Shown here piece after piece: positions 34,889 through 45,514 of a stretch of DNA of 64,000 nucleotides. Each line of letters starts with the position of its first letter. The stretch's first letter is position 1. Made by a program: the position numbers and the translations under genes. The notes under the pieces are model-generated. The model was not told the origin of the DNA, ran no database searches, and saw nothing but the letters and a program-made list of their open reading frames with translations. This DNA is from Diplodia intermedia (Eukaryota > Ascomycota > Dothideomycetes > Botryosphaeriales > Botryosphaeriaceae). The DNA lies in the NCBI GenBank assembly GCA_021495925.1, contig JAKEKT010000128.1, forward strand, positions 23,056-87,055. The letters are read 5' to 3'.

Positions 34889-37390
34889 ATGGCCCCGAAA
34901 ACTCCCGTCTTGTCGTACCGCGAGGCCCTTCTGGCCGAAGCGAAGCCCTTTCCTCTGCCGAGCGTTCCGAGTCTCGAGAAAGAGAGCAAGGCTGTTTTCG
35001 TTTTGACCGCCCAGGAAGACAAGATCAGGGAGAACATCCGATACCGCATCTACGACTTCTGCTTCGATATCGTATATGATGAGGCGCCCAAGCCCTCGAT
35101 CATGCAGTACATCCGGGTTCTGGACCTGCCGCCCCATCGCTTCTTCAACCGTGGCCACTGGGAAGCCACCATGGTACACGGCCATTGGAGCCATGAGCCT
35201 CGTGGCCTCGCCCTTCTGCGCGTGTGCAAGTCCATCTACCACGAGGTCTTCTTCCGCTTCTATTGGTTCCATGTCCCCAATTTGATCCTCTCCGACGGCG
35301 ATATGCAAGGCTTACGCTACCGATTACGCAAAATCCCTGAGCCGCATCATCGTAATGTCAACGCTCAGTTGAAGTTTCGCTACAAACCGGCTGATAAGAG
35401 GAGAACGGAGAGCTCAGATGCCATTTTAGTCTCGTGGATCGCAATGGCGGGCATAATCTCCCTAATGGGACTAGCCCCTCCGGATGCACCTTGGGTGGAG
35501 CATACCAACGTAGACGGGAAAAGAGAGAGAATCATACTCGGCGTAGGCTTCCATATCCTTGAGGAGTTGGGGCCACGAACTGAAGTCGAATGTCTGAGCT
35601 TCGTTGGTAAGCTTGGGAATATGGTGTTTCGCCGGGACTATGGAGGACTGGACTTCGAAGCCAGCGCATCCAACCCTTCCAGAGAGAGATTTACGGCATC
35701 ATCAGGAGAAGCTCGGGAAGTAAACCGCCTCTATGACGTACTTTGTCACATTCGTCACCACCTTGAGAAGGCGGCCGGAGCTATGAAGCAAACCAGCGCG
35801 TATCTTCAAACGCTGCACATCCAATCGTCGGAAATCTCACGTAATGTTGGCTTCCTGAAGGCTCATGAAACCCCCGAATTGGCAGAGACTACAAGAAAAC
35901 AGCATGCACCCGAAAGCAACCATCAAACAAATACAACTCTGGCGTCCGAAGATACTCCTCGCGTCTCCGGACCGACCGGTCATCAAACGCCTACTGGATC
36001 GCATGAGCATGAACAGGGCCTTTCTCCATGCCCACAACATAATTTTAGGCGCTCCTTCGGCAAATACGATCCCAAAGGCCAGCTTCGCGGAGGTGACTTT
36101 CTTGGACTACTTCATGAACTCAATCTCTACACGGTTGATTTAATTGGTAGCCTCGAACACACCGACGCCTTGTGTACGTCTAGCCCGGGCAAGGATGAGG
36201 AGCTTCTGGTGCAGGAAGAGACGAAGCATTCAACGCAAGTTGTCGAGCCTTTGCCTTTGGAAGAGGTGTTGCAGGCTCTTCCTGATGAGTCTGAGCTTGG
36301 AGTACTACACATCAGCCGTCCGGAATCAGAAAATGATGTAGACGAAGAGCGTGGGAACCCAACTACTTACAAGACAAGCAAAGAGGAGGACAGCCTCGAA
36401 AGCAGTCAAAAGATATCAAAGAATCCAATTGAGACTCACGGGCAGCTTTCGTCTCAGACGATGCATCCTTTGCGACTCGAAGAAAGATCTCTCTCGGATT
36501 GTAACTCTATTGGGGTGGGATCCAATGGACAATATTCGCGCGCACCAAGCTTTGAAACCCGCATCGCACAGTGGATCACGCGCGAGAATGACTGCATGCC
36601 ATCCCGCAAATCCTCAATCACTTGGTCCGACGGCAGGGAGGCTTGCGAGTTGTTCTCTCGTAAACGCGTCACCTCCTCCAACTATCGTACCAGACTTCCT
36701 CACCGTCCCTTGTCCAACAAGCACTCGTCCTCTAGCGCAGCTGTCCACCAAACTGCCGCACCATCACTCCAATCTACTTCATTTCCATGCTCAACCTTGG
36801 CCGTGACGGATATTTCGGCGCCGCCGACACCCACCGACGATGTTGCAAACGCCTCTGCCGAATCAGCAGCACCAGCGGCGGCAGCATCACCACCACAATC
36901 ATCCCCAAACCATCAAGCCGAGAACTCTAACCCGCTCGTCCGTACGCCATCGGCCTCCATCGCCAAGCAAGCCAGCACTTCGATAACCGACCACGCCGCC
37001 GCCTCCCCTCCGTCTCGAGATCTTCCGCTCTCGGACACCACCAACGCGCAGATGACGCCCGCCGTACACGATAGCACACCCGCTGCTATTACTACTACTG
37101 CTGCCACCACCACCACCACCACTGCCCCCAGCTCCTCGCAATCGTCTCGACGGGTATCAGCGTCCTCAAACGCCGCAAGCATGTGCGTCGGCGATAGCAG
37201 ACGGGCCGAGGACGAGCCGATCGTCGTCATCCCGGGTGCGAAGCAGTTCCTCACGCCGAAGCGAGACGTCAAACCCTGGTGGGAGGCAAGTGGCGGCGGT
37301 AGTCAGAGCACGGGCGGGAAGCAGAGGAAGAGGAAGGGGAGGGAGAGGGAGACGAGGGGGAGCACTAATTCGTGGATTTCGTTGGAGTGA
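34889..37390 (+). CDS. F-box/2EXR-like fungal hypothetical protein
   Basis: Single long exon. The methionine at 34889 (MAPKTPVLSYREA) gives 833 residues; an ATG at 34775 adds 38 residues of untranslated-leader character. The N-terminal 290 residues are the conserved part: IRENIRYRIYDFCFDIVYD, then MQYIRVLDLPPHRFF and GLALLRVCKSIYHEVFFRFYWFHVPNLIL. This 'R-x-x-IY...LLRVCKxIYxE' pattern recurs in fungal proteins related to F-box and 2EXR domains, which are poorly understood and often expanded. The rest is low complexity with Ser/Thr/Pro/Ala stretches, a poly-Thr run and a basic C-terminus (GGKQRKRKGRERE) that could be a nuclear signal. No enzymatic motif is seen. Confidence 0.8.
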   Translation: MAPKTPVLSYREALLAEAKPFPLPSVPSLEKESKAVFVLTAQEDKIRENIRYRIYDFCFDIVYDEAPKPSIMQYIRVLDLPPHRFFNRGHWEATMVHGHWSHEPRGLALLRVCKSIYHEVFFRFYWFHVPNLILSDGDMQGLRYRLRKIPEPHHRNVNAQLKFRYKPADKRRTESSDAILVSWIAMAGIISLMGLAPPDAPWVEHTNVDGKRERIILGVGFHILEELGPRTEVECLSFVGKLGNMVFRRDYGGLDFEASASNPSRERFTASSGEAREVNRLYDVLCHIRHHLEKAAGAMKQTSAYLQTLHIQSSEISRNVGFLKAHETPELAETTRKQHAPESNHQTNTTLASEDTPRVSGPTGHQTPTGSHEHEQGLSPCPQHNFRRSFGKYDPKGQLRGGDFLGLLHELNLYTVDLIGSLEHTDALCTSSPGKDEELLVQEETKHSTQVVEPLPLEEVLQALPDESELGVLHISRPESENDVDEERGNPTTYKTSKEEDSLESSQKISKNPIETHGQLSSQTMHPLRLEERSLSDCNSIGVGSNGQYSRAPSFETRIAQWITRENDCMPSRKSSITWSDGREACELFSRKRVTSSNYRTRLPHRPLSNKHSSSSAAVHQTAAPSLQSTSFPCSTLAVTDISAPPTPTDDVANASAESAAPAAAASPPQSSPNHQAENSNPLVRTPSASIAKQASTSITDHAAASPPSRDLPLSDTTNAQMTPAVHDSTPAAITTTAATTTTTTAPSSSQSSRRVSASSNAASMCVGDSRRAEDEPIVVIPGAKQFLTPKRDVKPWWEASGGGSQSTGGKQRKRKGRERETRGSTNSWISLE

Positions 37391-37792
37391 GCGAGCGAAG
37401 TCCTTGATGTCTGTGTTTGTGGGGAGGAGAAGAAGAAGCGGGTATTTCTTATGTGACGGACTTTATTGCATTCGGACGGTATTCAGTAGGAAAGGTGAGA
37501 AATGGGTAAGTAGTTGATGCGACCAGTCATCGTTCTCGTACGCAGTGTGCGGGATAATTCCTGAATGTGCCATTTGATTGACAAGGGTCTACTTGCGAAC
37601 ACAAAACATTCTTTCGTGGAAGAGAAATCTACGGCCAACCAGTCGAGGCGCTCAAGCAGCCAGCATGCTTTGCTTCCTTCATGTCTTTCTTTTGCTCTCG
37701 AATGCCCGTATTCTGGATCTTTTTAGTTATAATTTATCTCAGCGAAAACTAAGTCATGTGACAACCCAACAAGGGCTTGCTTCTCATAACAA
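37391..37792. other. Intergenic region upstream of the tRNA gene
   Basis: This holds the 3' flank of the preceding gene. It becomes AT-rich toward the tRNA (ttagttataatttatctcag near 37724-37743). No gene is seen. Confidence 0.45.
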
Positions 37793-37864
37793 GCCCCTTT
37801 AGCTCAGTGGTAGAGCGCGACACTAGTAATGTCGAGGCCATCGGTTCGACTCCGATAGGGGGCA
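37793..37864 (+). tRNA. tRNA-Thr (anticodon AGU)
   Basis: 72 bases fold as a complete cloverleaf. The acceptor stem pairs GCCCCTT with AGGGGGC, one G-T pair included. The D arm is GCTC-AGTGGTA-GAGC. The anticodon arm is CGACA-CTAGTAA-TGTCG with anticodon AGT at its centre. The variable loop is AGGCC, the T arm is ATCGG-TTCGACT-CCGAT, and the discriminator base is A. The internal A and B boxes (TAGCTCAGTGG and GGTTCGACTCC) match RNA polymerase III promoters. There is no intron. The A34 is expected to be edited to inosine to read ACU, ACC and ACA. Confidence 0.97.
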
Positions 37865-37907
37865 TAGAAGTCGGTTTGAAGCAGGGCGCTCGAGCGTATG
37901 ATGCATC

Positions 37908-37918
37908 TTTTTTTTTTT
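37908..37918 (+). terminator. Pol III terminator of tRNA-Thr
   Basis: A run of 11 T begins 43 bases after the tRNA. It is the first T-run long enough to stop RNA polymerase III, so the primary transcript should carry a 3' trailer of about 45 bases. Confidence 0.75.
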
Positions 37919-39338
37919 CCCACCATTCTTGTGGTGTGTGTGTGGAGATTTGGGGAAAAGGGGGTCCGAGGTCCGCTTTTTGCCTGAGTCAGGAAGAACG
38001 AACGTGGCTGAGACAGGGATGTCTGTGGATTGTGTGGAGGGTCATCGCCGAGGTGGGTCCGGAGCGGACGGGCGGTGGGGGGTATCGAGATGATTGCGAA
38101 AGGAAGCTGATGAGCGGAGAGGGGAGGGGAGGGGAAGAGGGTCATCTCGAGGTTGAGACAAAACAGAAGCTACGGTGCGGGGTTTATCGTTGGTTGCCCG
38201 TTCGGGGGTTAGACTTGCAGGTCATATATGCAGGTTGTCGGTTGGGGAGGGTTTGGGCTTGCGGCTGCGTGAGTGAAGCAAGCTGAACGACTGCACGTAC
38301 TTGCAGGTCGGGACGAGCTAGATGATGACAAGCATGCCCTTGTTGTCATCGATGGGAATAACAATTAGGCCGAAATGCTACACGTTGCATCGTCGCGCTC
38401 TGGAGGCAGCGAAAAGTGCCCAAGCATGTGTGTCACCAGAGGCCAGGCAGCCGGCGGTTGCTTCCCGAAGATGGCGTCAGCCAACAAGAGCGAGAACCAG
38501 GTTCCGGCCGGTGGTACTGTGTTTTGATGCGACGGCAGGCGGTTGCAGTTGTACTCGTGGGCGTTGTTCCGGTATCACTGTCACTGCAATTTCCCGAACG
38601 GTGCAACGCGGGCGCTGCATGGTTCCCCGCATTAACAAAAAGAAAGAGCAAAGGGGTCACGAGAAAAATGACTTTGCTACTTTCCTTCCTCGACCGAGCA
38701 ACATGTTACCGGCATTTGGTTGGGAAAATCGCGTCGCTTACGGCTTTTTAGCTTCGATCCGGCAAGAGGATCCATCCTCTCGGGTGTTCTGCTGCTTCCT
38801 GGTATCATGCATAATTTTCTAGATATTATGCAGGCCGGAAGTGAAGCCTTGGCGGATAGGGCTGGCTTGCAGGTTGCATGATGCATATTAATGCATGGCT
38901 GAGTGAGACCTTAACCTTCTTTGAAGGTGATCGATTTCCAGTCCGCACACTTAGTTTGTTGAAGCCTTACCCAAACATCAATGCACGGGAAGGAACAAGG
39001 GCATTCCTATGGAGATTTGTTGCTTGCTAGCCGAGTGTTCTTGAATAGGTTTGTAGTCGAGGATTAGTAATGTCTCTTGATGAGCCATCCGCTGCAGCTT
39101 ACGGTCTTCGTTGTACTACGGGTCCCCTCTCAAGGCTAACGTTGGGACTACAGGAAGACTTGTAAGACATACAGCGTTGTCTTGGGTTGCTTGATACTCC
39201 AGCAATGTATTATAATAAGTGCACTGGAACGAGTTTCTACGTGGCTGGACGTCCTACGGCTTGGCCAGCTCGATAATTACTTGAACGACATTTTGTTCTC
39301 CGGATTCTTTTGACTGTGTGACCGAAGCAATACAAATC
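37919..39338. other. Gene-free region
   Basis: 1.4 kb with only short open frames. A purine-rich tract (gagaggggaggggaggggaagag) lies near 38116-38138. The right end is the promoter of the MFS gene at 39339. Confidence 0.45.
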
Positions 39339-41222
39339 ATGGCTCCCGCTGATGTCGAGAAAGCGGCAGAATCGACAAGTGCGCGCGAACTACGAGATGG
39401 TGCAGTCGCGCCCCCAGGAACCGAGAGTGGAAGCGGTGATATCAAGGTTATGGCTGATTCCAGTGTGTCTGCTAATGTCAAGACCACGGCGGATGGCAAC
39501 ATTGTGTTGATCCCTCAACCAAGCGGTACGGTATCGCCACAGGTCTGCACTGGTCTCATCCTTAAACAATTCGCTAACAACACTGTGATGCAGATGACCC
39601 GGACGATCCTCTGAACTGGAGCTGGAAAAAGAAACATCTCGTGTTCGGGGCCTTGATGCTGCCTTCATTCCTCTCCGATTTCGGTATCACCTATGGTGCC
39701 GTTACTTTCGAGAAGCAAGCCCAGACGTGGGACATGAGTGTGGCTTCAGTCGCAAATTCAATCGGCGGTGCCTTGTTCATGCTAGGTCCCGGTGGGATTG
39801 TCGCAGTCCCCTTGACTGAGAGGTTTGGGAGGTGAGCAATACACCGCTAAATCATCAAGAATTGTGTCGATTCTCATAGCTTATCCATACGTAGACTTCC
39901 GATGCTGTTCTGGTCGCAGCTTTCCGGCCTGGTTCTCATCATTGGTGCGACTTTGTCGCCTACGTACGCGGGTTTCACTGCCGCTCGAGCGTTGCAGGGG
40001 CTGTTCGTTTCGTCACCTCAAGTCATTGGTTTGACCGTCATCCATGACATGTTCTTCTTCCATGAGCGAACTCGCAAGATCAATACCTGGTGCATCGCAT
40101 TTCTGGTTGGGCCGATCTTCGCCCCTATCATGTCATCTTTGATACTGTCCAAGATTGGATGGCGGGAAGACTTTGCCGTGTTGGCCGGTATGTACTTCCT
40201 GTCGCTTGTCCTTGTCATCGCCATGGGGGACGAGACAGCGTTCGATAGGAGAAGCCCGGGTAACAACATCAAGCCTTGCGGGATTCGAGGAAGATTGGAA
40301 CTGTTGACGGGTGTGACTGGCTGGAAAACCAAGGGCCGGCCAAGCCTTTGGTCCGTATCTGTTCAGATTCTTCAATTGCAGATCAAACCGCAGATACTGC
40401 TCCCAAGTAAGCTTTGCTTCCATCACAAATGCTAGACAGGCACTGATTGATTCTGTAGCCGTTGGATTCTACATGGTGCTTGTCATGTGGACGATTGGAT
40501 TCGTCACCACACTCTCGCAGATTCTGTACCCAGCGCCGCACTTTTTCACTCCAGTCCAGGTTGGACTTTTTTACCTGGCACCATGCATTGGATCCGTGGT
40601 CGGGGAGCTGTATGGCCGTTGGTTCAACGATTGGCTGTGTACCCGGTATATCCAGAAGCACGACGGTAAATATCGCCCCGAGAACCGGCTCTGGAGCTGT
40701 TATCTTGGATTGGTACTTGCCGTTGCAGGTCTGGTAATATACGGGCAAGCCCTGCAGCACCAGCTGTCATGGGCGATTCTGGCGGTCGGTTACGGGGTCT
40801 ATGCCGTAGCGCAAAGTAGGTGTTACGCGGCCTTCGCCGTCCAAAGCGCTAAGCCTTGCCCTTTTTTATTTTATTTTTGTGCTAACTTGGGTCTATTGGC
40901 TAGTGGCGGTGCCGGTTGCGATCATAGCGTATCTGCTGGACATCTTTCCAGACCATTCGGTTATTGCTTCCGCAATCATGAACTTCTGGTGAGAGCCAAC
41001 CCATGACGTCGTCCCACGCGTTGCTTACTTCGGCGAAGGCGAACAACAGGCGGTTTCTGCGTGGGCTATTTCGAGCTGAAGTGGATAGCCCGCACCGGCG
41101 CAGGCGTGACTTTTGGCACCCAAGCGGCCCTGTTGGTCGCAAGTTTCTCGACAATCATCGCTGTGCAGATCTGGGGGAGAGAGTGGAGAGCAAGATATCC
41201 GGCTCCGAGCGTTGGAAGCTAA
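39339..41222 (+). CDS. MFS drug:H+ antiporter-like transporter, six exons
   Basis: Twelve-helix fungal MFS transporter of the type that exports toxins or metabolites; substrate unknown. Exons: 39339-39525, 39594-39831, 39895-40406, 40459-40815, 40904-40988 and 41039-41222, all phases consistent, 520 residues. The DDPDDPLNWSWKKKH motif ahead of TM1 is a signature of this fungal subgroup. GPGGIVAVPLTERFGRLPMLFW is the loop 2-3 signature (G-x-x-x-D/E-R-x-G-R), and FTAARALQGLFVSSPQVIGLTVIHDMFFFHERTRKI covers TM4 and the following loop. The final exon begins WRTTGGFCVGYFELKW. The first exon encodes a 60-residue acidic, Ser-rich cytosolic tail. Introns are 50-88 bases. No secondary-metabolite synthesis gene lies beside it, so a role in export from a local cluster is not supported. 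Confidence 0.92.
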
Positions 41223-43077
41223 GGGCAGCTGGTAACGAAGCTTCAGCACTGCAACAAAATCGTACGATGAGGTGGCTCTAGCAATCGAGACGGGCTGCGC
41301 CGTGGTTTCTTCTGCTGTAACACGCGGGCGTAAGGCCTGTGTGACTTTGAGCTCTTGGCTGGAGGCTGCGATAGTGCGAGACTGATTGCGGACGGGAATA
41401 GAGACCGGTCAGTTGCCTGGCTGCAGCCGTTGTGGCGAGTAGATGAGGCTGCATGGAGGCCATGTACAGTAGCGGATCGTGAGACGCAGCTGCAGCTTTC
41501 CTCGTGACTCGGCCAGAACCTTGGCTCAGTGAAATGAAGCAAGGTCATCCAGAGTCCAGAGCGTGATGCCAATCAGGGGCATGGCGGACGGCGGTCGGGG
41601 CGACGCACAAAGCCTTCTTTGCGCATGATGGAAATGAAGACGCATCCACAACGGCAAAGGCTGGACGTAGTGGAGATCGCATGGGTAGCGCCGATGGAGT
41701 GGCGGAGCATCCCCTGAGCGCTGATTCGAGCAGTGTTGGACACGTGAAGCGTAGTGGTCCAAGGAGAATGTGAGTCGGTGGCACAGGTACGTGGCTGACT
41801 ATCGAGCATAGTGCTGCAGAAACGTCTTGCAACGTCCCTTGCGCAGCAGGAGCTGCTTTTGCAGTGGAGGCTGGCGGGCTGCGGCGCAGGGCAACGGCAA
41901 ATTGCGGCGTGGAGGAGCTGAGGGCTGAGGTGGAAGGAGCACCACCGGCGCGTGCCACGTGAAAGCGGCCGGGGATGGGGCTTGCAACGGGCCGGGATGC
42001 GGAGGTCGAGGAGGTCGAGAACACCAACGGGGAGGTAGGGATGGCCGTGGTCTATTGGCTTGGCGGCTCGACGGCACTTGCCTTTGGGCAGGCAGTCGGA
42101 GAATTGGGAAAAAGGCCGCTGCCAGATAGGGTCACACGCGCTGGGGCTGCAGCTGTCTCGGCACCGCGCATGCTGCCCGCACCCCATCTGCCTTATGGCG
42201 TGGATTCGAAGAGACACGGCCGTACATGCGAGAGACGTCACGGAAGCCGGTGCGGCATTGCGCAGCCTGGAAGCTACGCGGGACGAGCACGCAGGCGCCA
42301 GCACATGGCCCGCGACTCTTATTTTTGGCCGCGGGTCTGGCCTCTTCGGCTCTTGCTCCGTAGCAGCCGTCCCTGGAGGATGCGATTGCAGTTGCTCCTG
42401 CCGTCAGCCGGCCGGCCAGAAGCACGGGCTGCTGCTGCTGGCTGGAGAGAATATTGCCGTGCTGACCGGGCAGATGCGTGTTTCCACTCGCCTGCCGCAC
42501 CGACTGCCGCCGCCCTGGAGCCTTGTCCCAAGCCGTTAATTGCGCTGCTGCTTTGGGCGCAGGCCTCCAGAGTGGCGTACCTGAACACGCTAAAGGCTCA
42601 TGGCGTCGACAGCCCGCAGCAGCCCTCCGACCCACGCCCTCGGGGCTTCTGCAGCTGCCCGCATGAAAGACGGCCTGCCGCCCTTCACCACGCCCCCATG
42701 CTCCATTGTTGATCCCACCGCCGTCGCTCGCTTTCAATCGCTGCTCCAGCTCCTCCACGCTCTTTATTGCGCTTCTTCGCCGTTTGCTACCGTACGGACC
42801 GTTCCCACTCCCATCTGCAAGGGGCACCCGGGCACTCGGCCTTCGCACATTCTCCGGCCGCCTGCAGAGCCTCTCCACGACCGTCCCCCGTTGCAGGACC
42901 AGGACAGACCCCCCGCCCGCCAGCTCTCGCGTGCGCGCTGCCGTTGGGCGACCGAAGCGCTCCCGACACAGCTTGAAATTAAAGGATGCTGTGGCCTTGC
43001 AGGCGGGGTTGACCGTCATGACCAGCTCGTTCTCGTCTTGCAGCCGCGCCCACGGCGGCCCGGCAGAGGCTGCGGAT
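41223..43077. other. GC-rich upstream region
   Basis: 1.85 kb between the MFS gene and the GPI-protein gene. Long overlapping open frames (up to 352 codons) occur on both strands but carry no motif and look like GC-rich shadows. The right-hand part is probably the promoter and leader of the next gene. Confidence 0.45.
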
Positions 43078-44400
43078 ATGGCGTGGCAGGCCGCTGCAGC
43101 CCAGAAACCCAGGTGCGCGCAGTCGGCGGCGATAACGGGCCTGTCGCACCATGAGCAGCGCCGTCCGAGACATCGTTTTGCGCCTTGCAAGCCCGCTGCG
43201 TCTCGTCGCCGTCATATAACTCGGCCTGCGCCTGCGCCGCGCCCAGCGCCCGCTTTTCCCGCCTTCCGCCAGCAGCTCGTGTTCATCCTGCTTGCGCTGT
43301 TGTTGTGCTGTGGATGCGTCTCTGCTGCAGGGACTCAGACCGATCGGCAGCGGCTGCGTTCGCTAGCTCGCAGAGGATCTCACATCAAGATCGATTGGGA
43401 TCGCAGCGCTCCTCCTCCCTCGCTGCAACGGATGCCGCAGCTCGGCCGCCGCCAGCCCGGCGATGACGCTTCTGCTTCCTCCGCACTGCCCACCACGCTG
43501 GTTGCGACGCGCACATCCGGATCCGCGTCCGCCACGGCCCTGGTCGTCGACACCGGCTCCACCGCGACCTCCATTCCGCAGCCTTTCGACACAAGCCTGG
43601 GCTCCAACTTTACCAGCGCCAATTGCCCCAATTTCTTCAATTCCTTCCTCGAGAACAGCACATTTGTCGACTGCGTGCCGCTGTCCCTCCTCCTCCAAGT
43701 ATGCGGCCTCCCATCTCATTTGCATTCCCGACGATCCCACTAACCGTGACAGACCTCAAGCTCCTTCTTCGATGTCACCCGCTCCCTCGTGCGCACCACA
43801 CAGGTGCTTGACGCGTCATGCTCGGTCAATTTCGCCCAGTGCAGTGCCCTGATGGATAATCTGGCCACGCAGCTGGTCCACGACGACCACTGCGGCGCAG
43901 ACTACAAGGCGAGCAATCCCACTGTGCTGCAGGCCTACAAGGGGCTCGTGGCGTATGAGCCGGTCTACCAGGCTGGCTGCTTGCGGGACGACTCGGGAAG
44001 CTACTGTGCGTTTTTCTCTTGAACCTCCCGTGCCCGCGCCGTCGTGCTAACTGCGCGGAATTTAGGCTTCGCGAATGCCATAACGAATTCCTCATCGCCC
44101 ACGGATTCCTACCCTTACTACCTTCCTGTCGGTGTGGCATTGCCCGGAGGCTCCCGGCCAACGTGCAACTCGTGCCTGCAGACGACCATGGACGCGTTCT
44201 GGACATACACGTCGAATAAGACGCAGCCGATCAGCGAGACATATGCGCAAGCTGCAGGAGTGGTCAACATACAGTGCGGGCCCAATTTCGTGAACGCGAC
44301 AGTGGCGAAGTCCACCACTAGTGGAGTAACGCCGAACGCGTCGCCTCCAGGACTGTCCTCGGCAGCCTTGCTAGTCGCCTTGTTCGCACTTTTGTTGTAG
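43078..44400 (+). CDS. Secreted GPI-anchored Cys-rich protein, DUF7729-like
   Basis: Predicted cell-surface protein. Exons 43078-43698, 43753-44005 and 44066-44400 give 402 residues from the methionine chosen here. The N-terminus is uncertain: a hydrophobic signal-like segment (QQLVFILLALLLCCGCVSAAG) is preceded by about 70 basic residues, so the true start may be a spliced or later one, perhaps the ATG at 43151 joined by an intron. The mature part is a Ser/Thr-rich stem, then a Cys-rich domain: SANCPNFFNSFLENSTFVDC, TTQVLDASCSVNFAQC, DDHCGADYKASNPTVLQAYKG, YQAGCLRDDSGSYCFANAIT and PTCNSCLQTTMDAFWTY. It ends with a small-residue stretch and a hydrophobic tail (SAALLVALFALLL), a GPI-anchor signal. 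Several N-glycosylation sequons are present. The fold resembles the fungal DUF7729 family; function unknown. Confidence 0.8.
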
Positions 44401-45514
44401 ATGATACCCAACACCGATGGTGCCTGACATTTCCGGCTCCTTCTGGACTCTGTCATGGATTTTACATGGCCGAACCCTAAAGCTGGACAAACTTACCAGG
44501 GATCCCGCTTATTGCTTGGCTCTGGCACCTGATTAGACACGACTCGCAGACGTTTGCGGGCCGGCTCTCCTTTAATTTATCGTACCTCAGAACAGCCCGC
44601 CACGATGTTCATAGCGGCGCACATACACCCCGAAGGGCTCTCTCATACATACTTTCTCGTATACAGCGAAGGCGAACTGGAACTTTCCTTTTGATTCATA
44701 CCCCACCTGTGGCGCACCGGACCAGTGCAGGGCATCACGCAGACCCTTCTCGAGTTGATATAGGAACCAGGCTATGTTGGATAAAATGGCCGGGCGAGGC
44801 CTTGTTGACGATGTTGACGATGCTGTAGATACTTTAATAGACCATTCTCAATTTCAGTTTGAATTTCGCATCACGCATGACGCGTCCGAGGATCGGCGTA
44901 CGAGCACCCGCATCCACAAAACCCTTGTTCCTGACTCGGATGCTACCGACTGGCTGACAGGCGACAGGCACCGATGGCTTGTACGCCTGCGTCCGCCTCG
45001 ACGCTGCCGGCTAGACTGAGAGGAGATGCAGCGCCAGCAGACATGCACAAGCACGTAGAAGCATCGCCGTTGGCGTGGAAAAGCCGGTGCAAGACTCGAT
45101 GTTGGCGGGGGGCTGGGGAACCCCGGTCATGGTAGCGTGCATCGTCCCCGGTTGATCTCCCGGCTGTGGCTTGGCGACGGGAACGCTCAACCGGCCTGAT
45201 AGCGACAACGGCGGAGGATCACTAGCTCCTGTGTCCGCGCCTGAGGATATCTGCGAGCGGCAGATGGGGCAGCGGCGTGTGGCCAGAGCAACCGGGGGGC
45301 GCGGCGACGGAAGCGTGTAGGAAGCGCAGCTGGGAACGATGGCTGGCATGCAGACCTTGCCCAAAACACGGTGCGTTTCAAGAGGTGGCAGATCGATAGC
45401 TTTGTGTAACGTCAGCCTTAAACCAGAGCTCTGCTCGTCTGGCAAAAGGATATCACTGCACAACCGCCTGTGCCCATCTCCCTCGTGCAAGCTCCCGCCG
45501 CAACGCCTCTCACC
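44401..45514. other. Intergenic region
   Basis: 1.1 kb between two plus-strand genes. A tandem gttgacgat repeat occurs at 44805-44823. Open frames are short and unremarkable. The last 150 bases are the likely promoter of the next gene. Confidence 0.45.

Noticed and set aside
41573..43190. Long minus-strand frames of 243 and 352 codons
   Set aside because: They overlap each other and the plus-strand GPI-protein gene, lack motifs and have the composition of random GC-rich DNA.
39339..44400. Possible secondary-metabolite cluster around the second MFS transporter
   Set aside because: No polyketide synthase, peptide synthetase, terpene cyclase, P450 or cluster-type zinc regulator lies within the window; an efflux-type MFS alone is not evidence.
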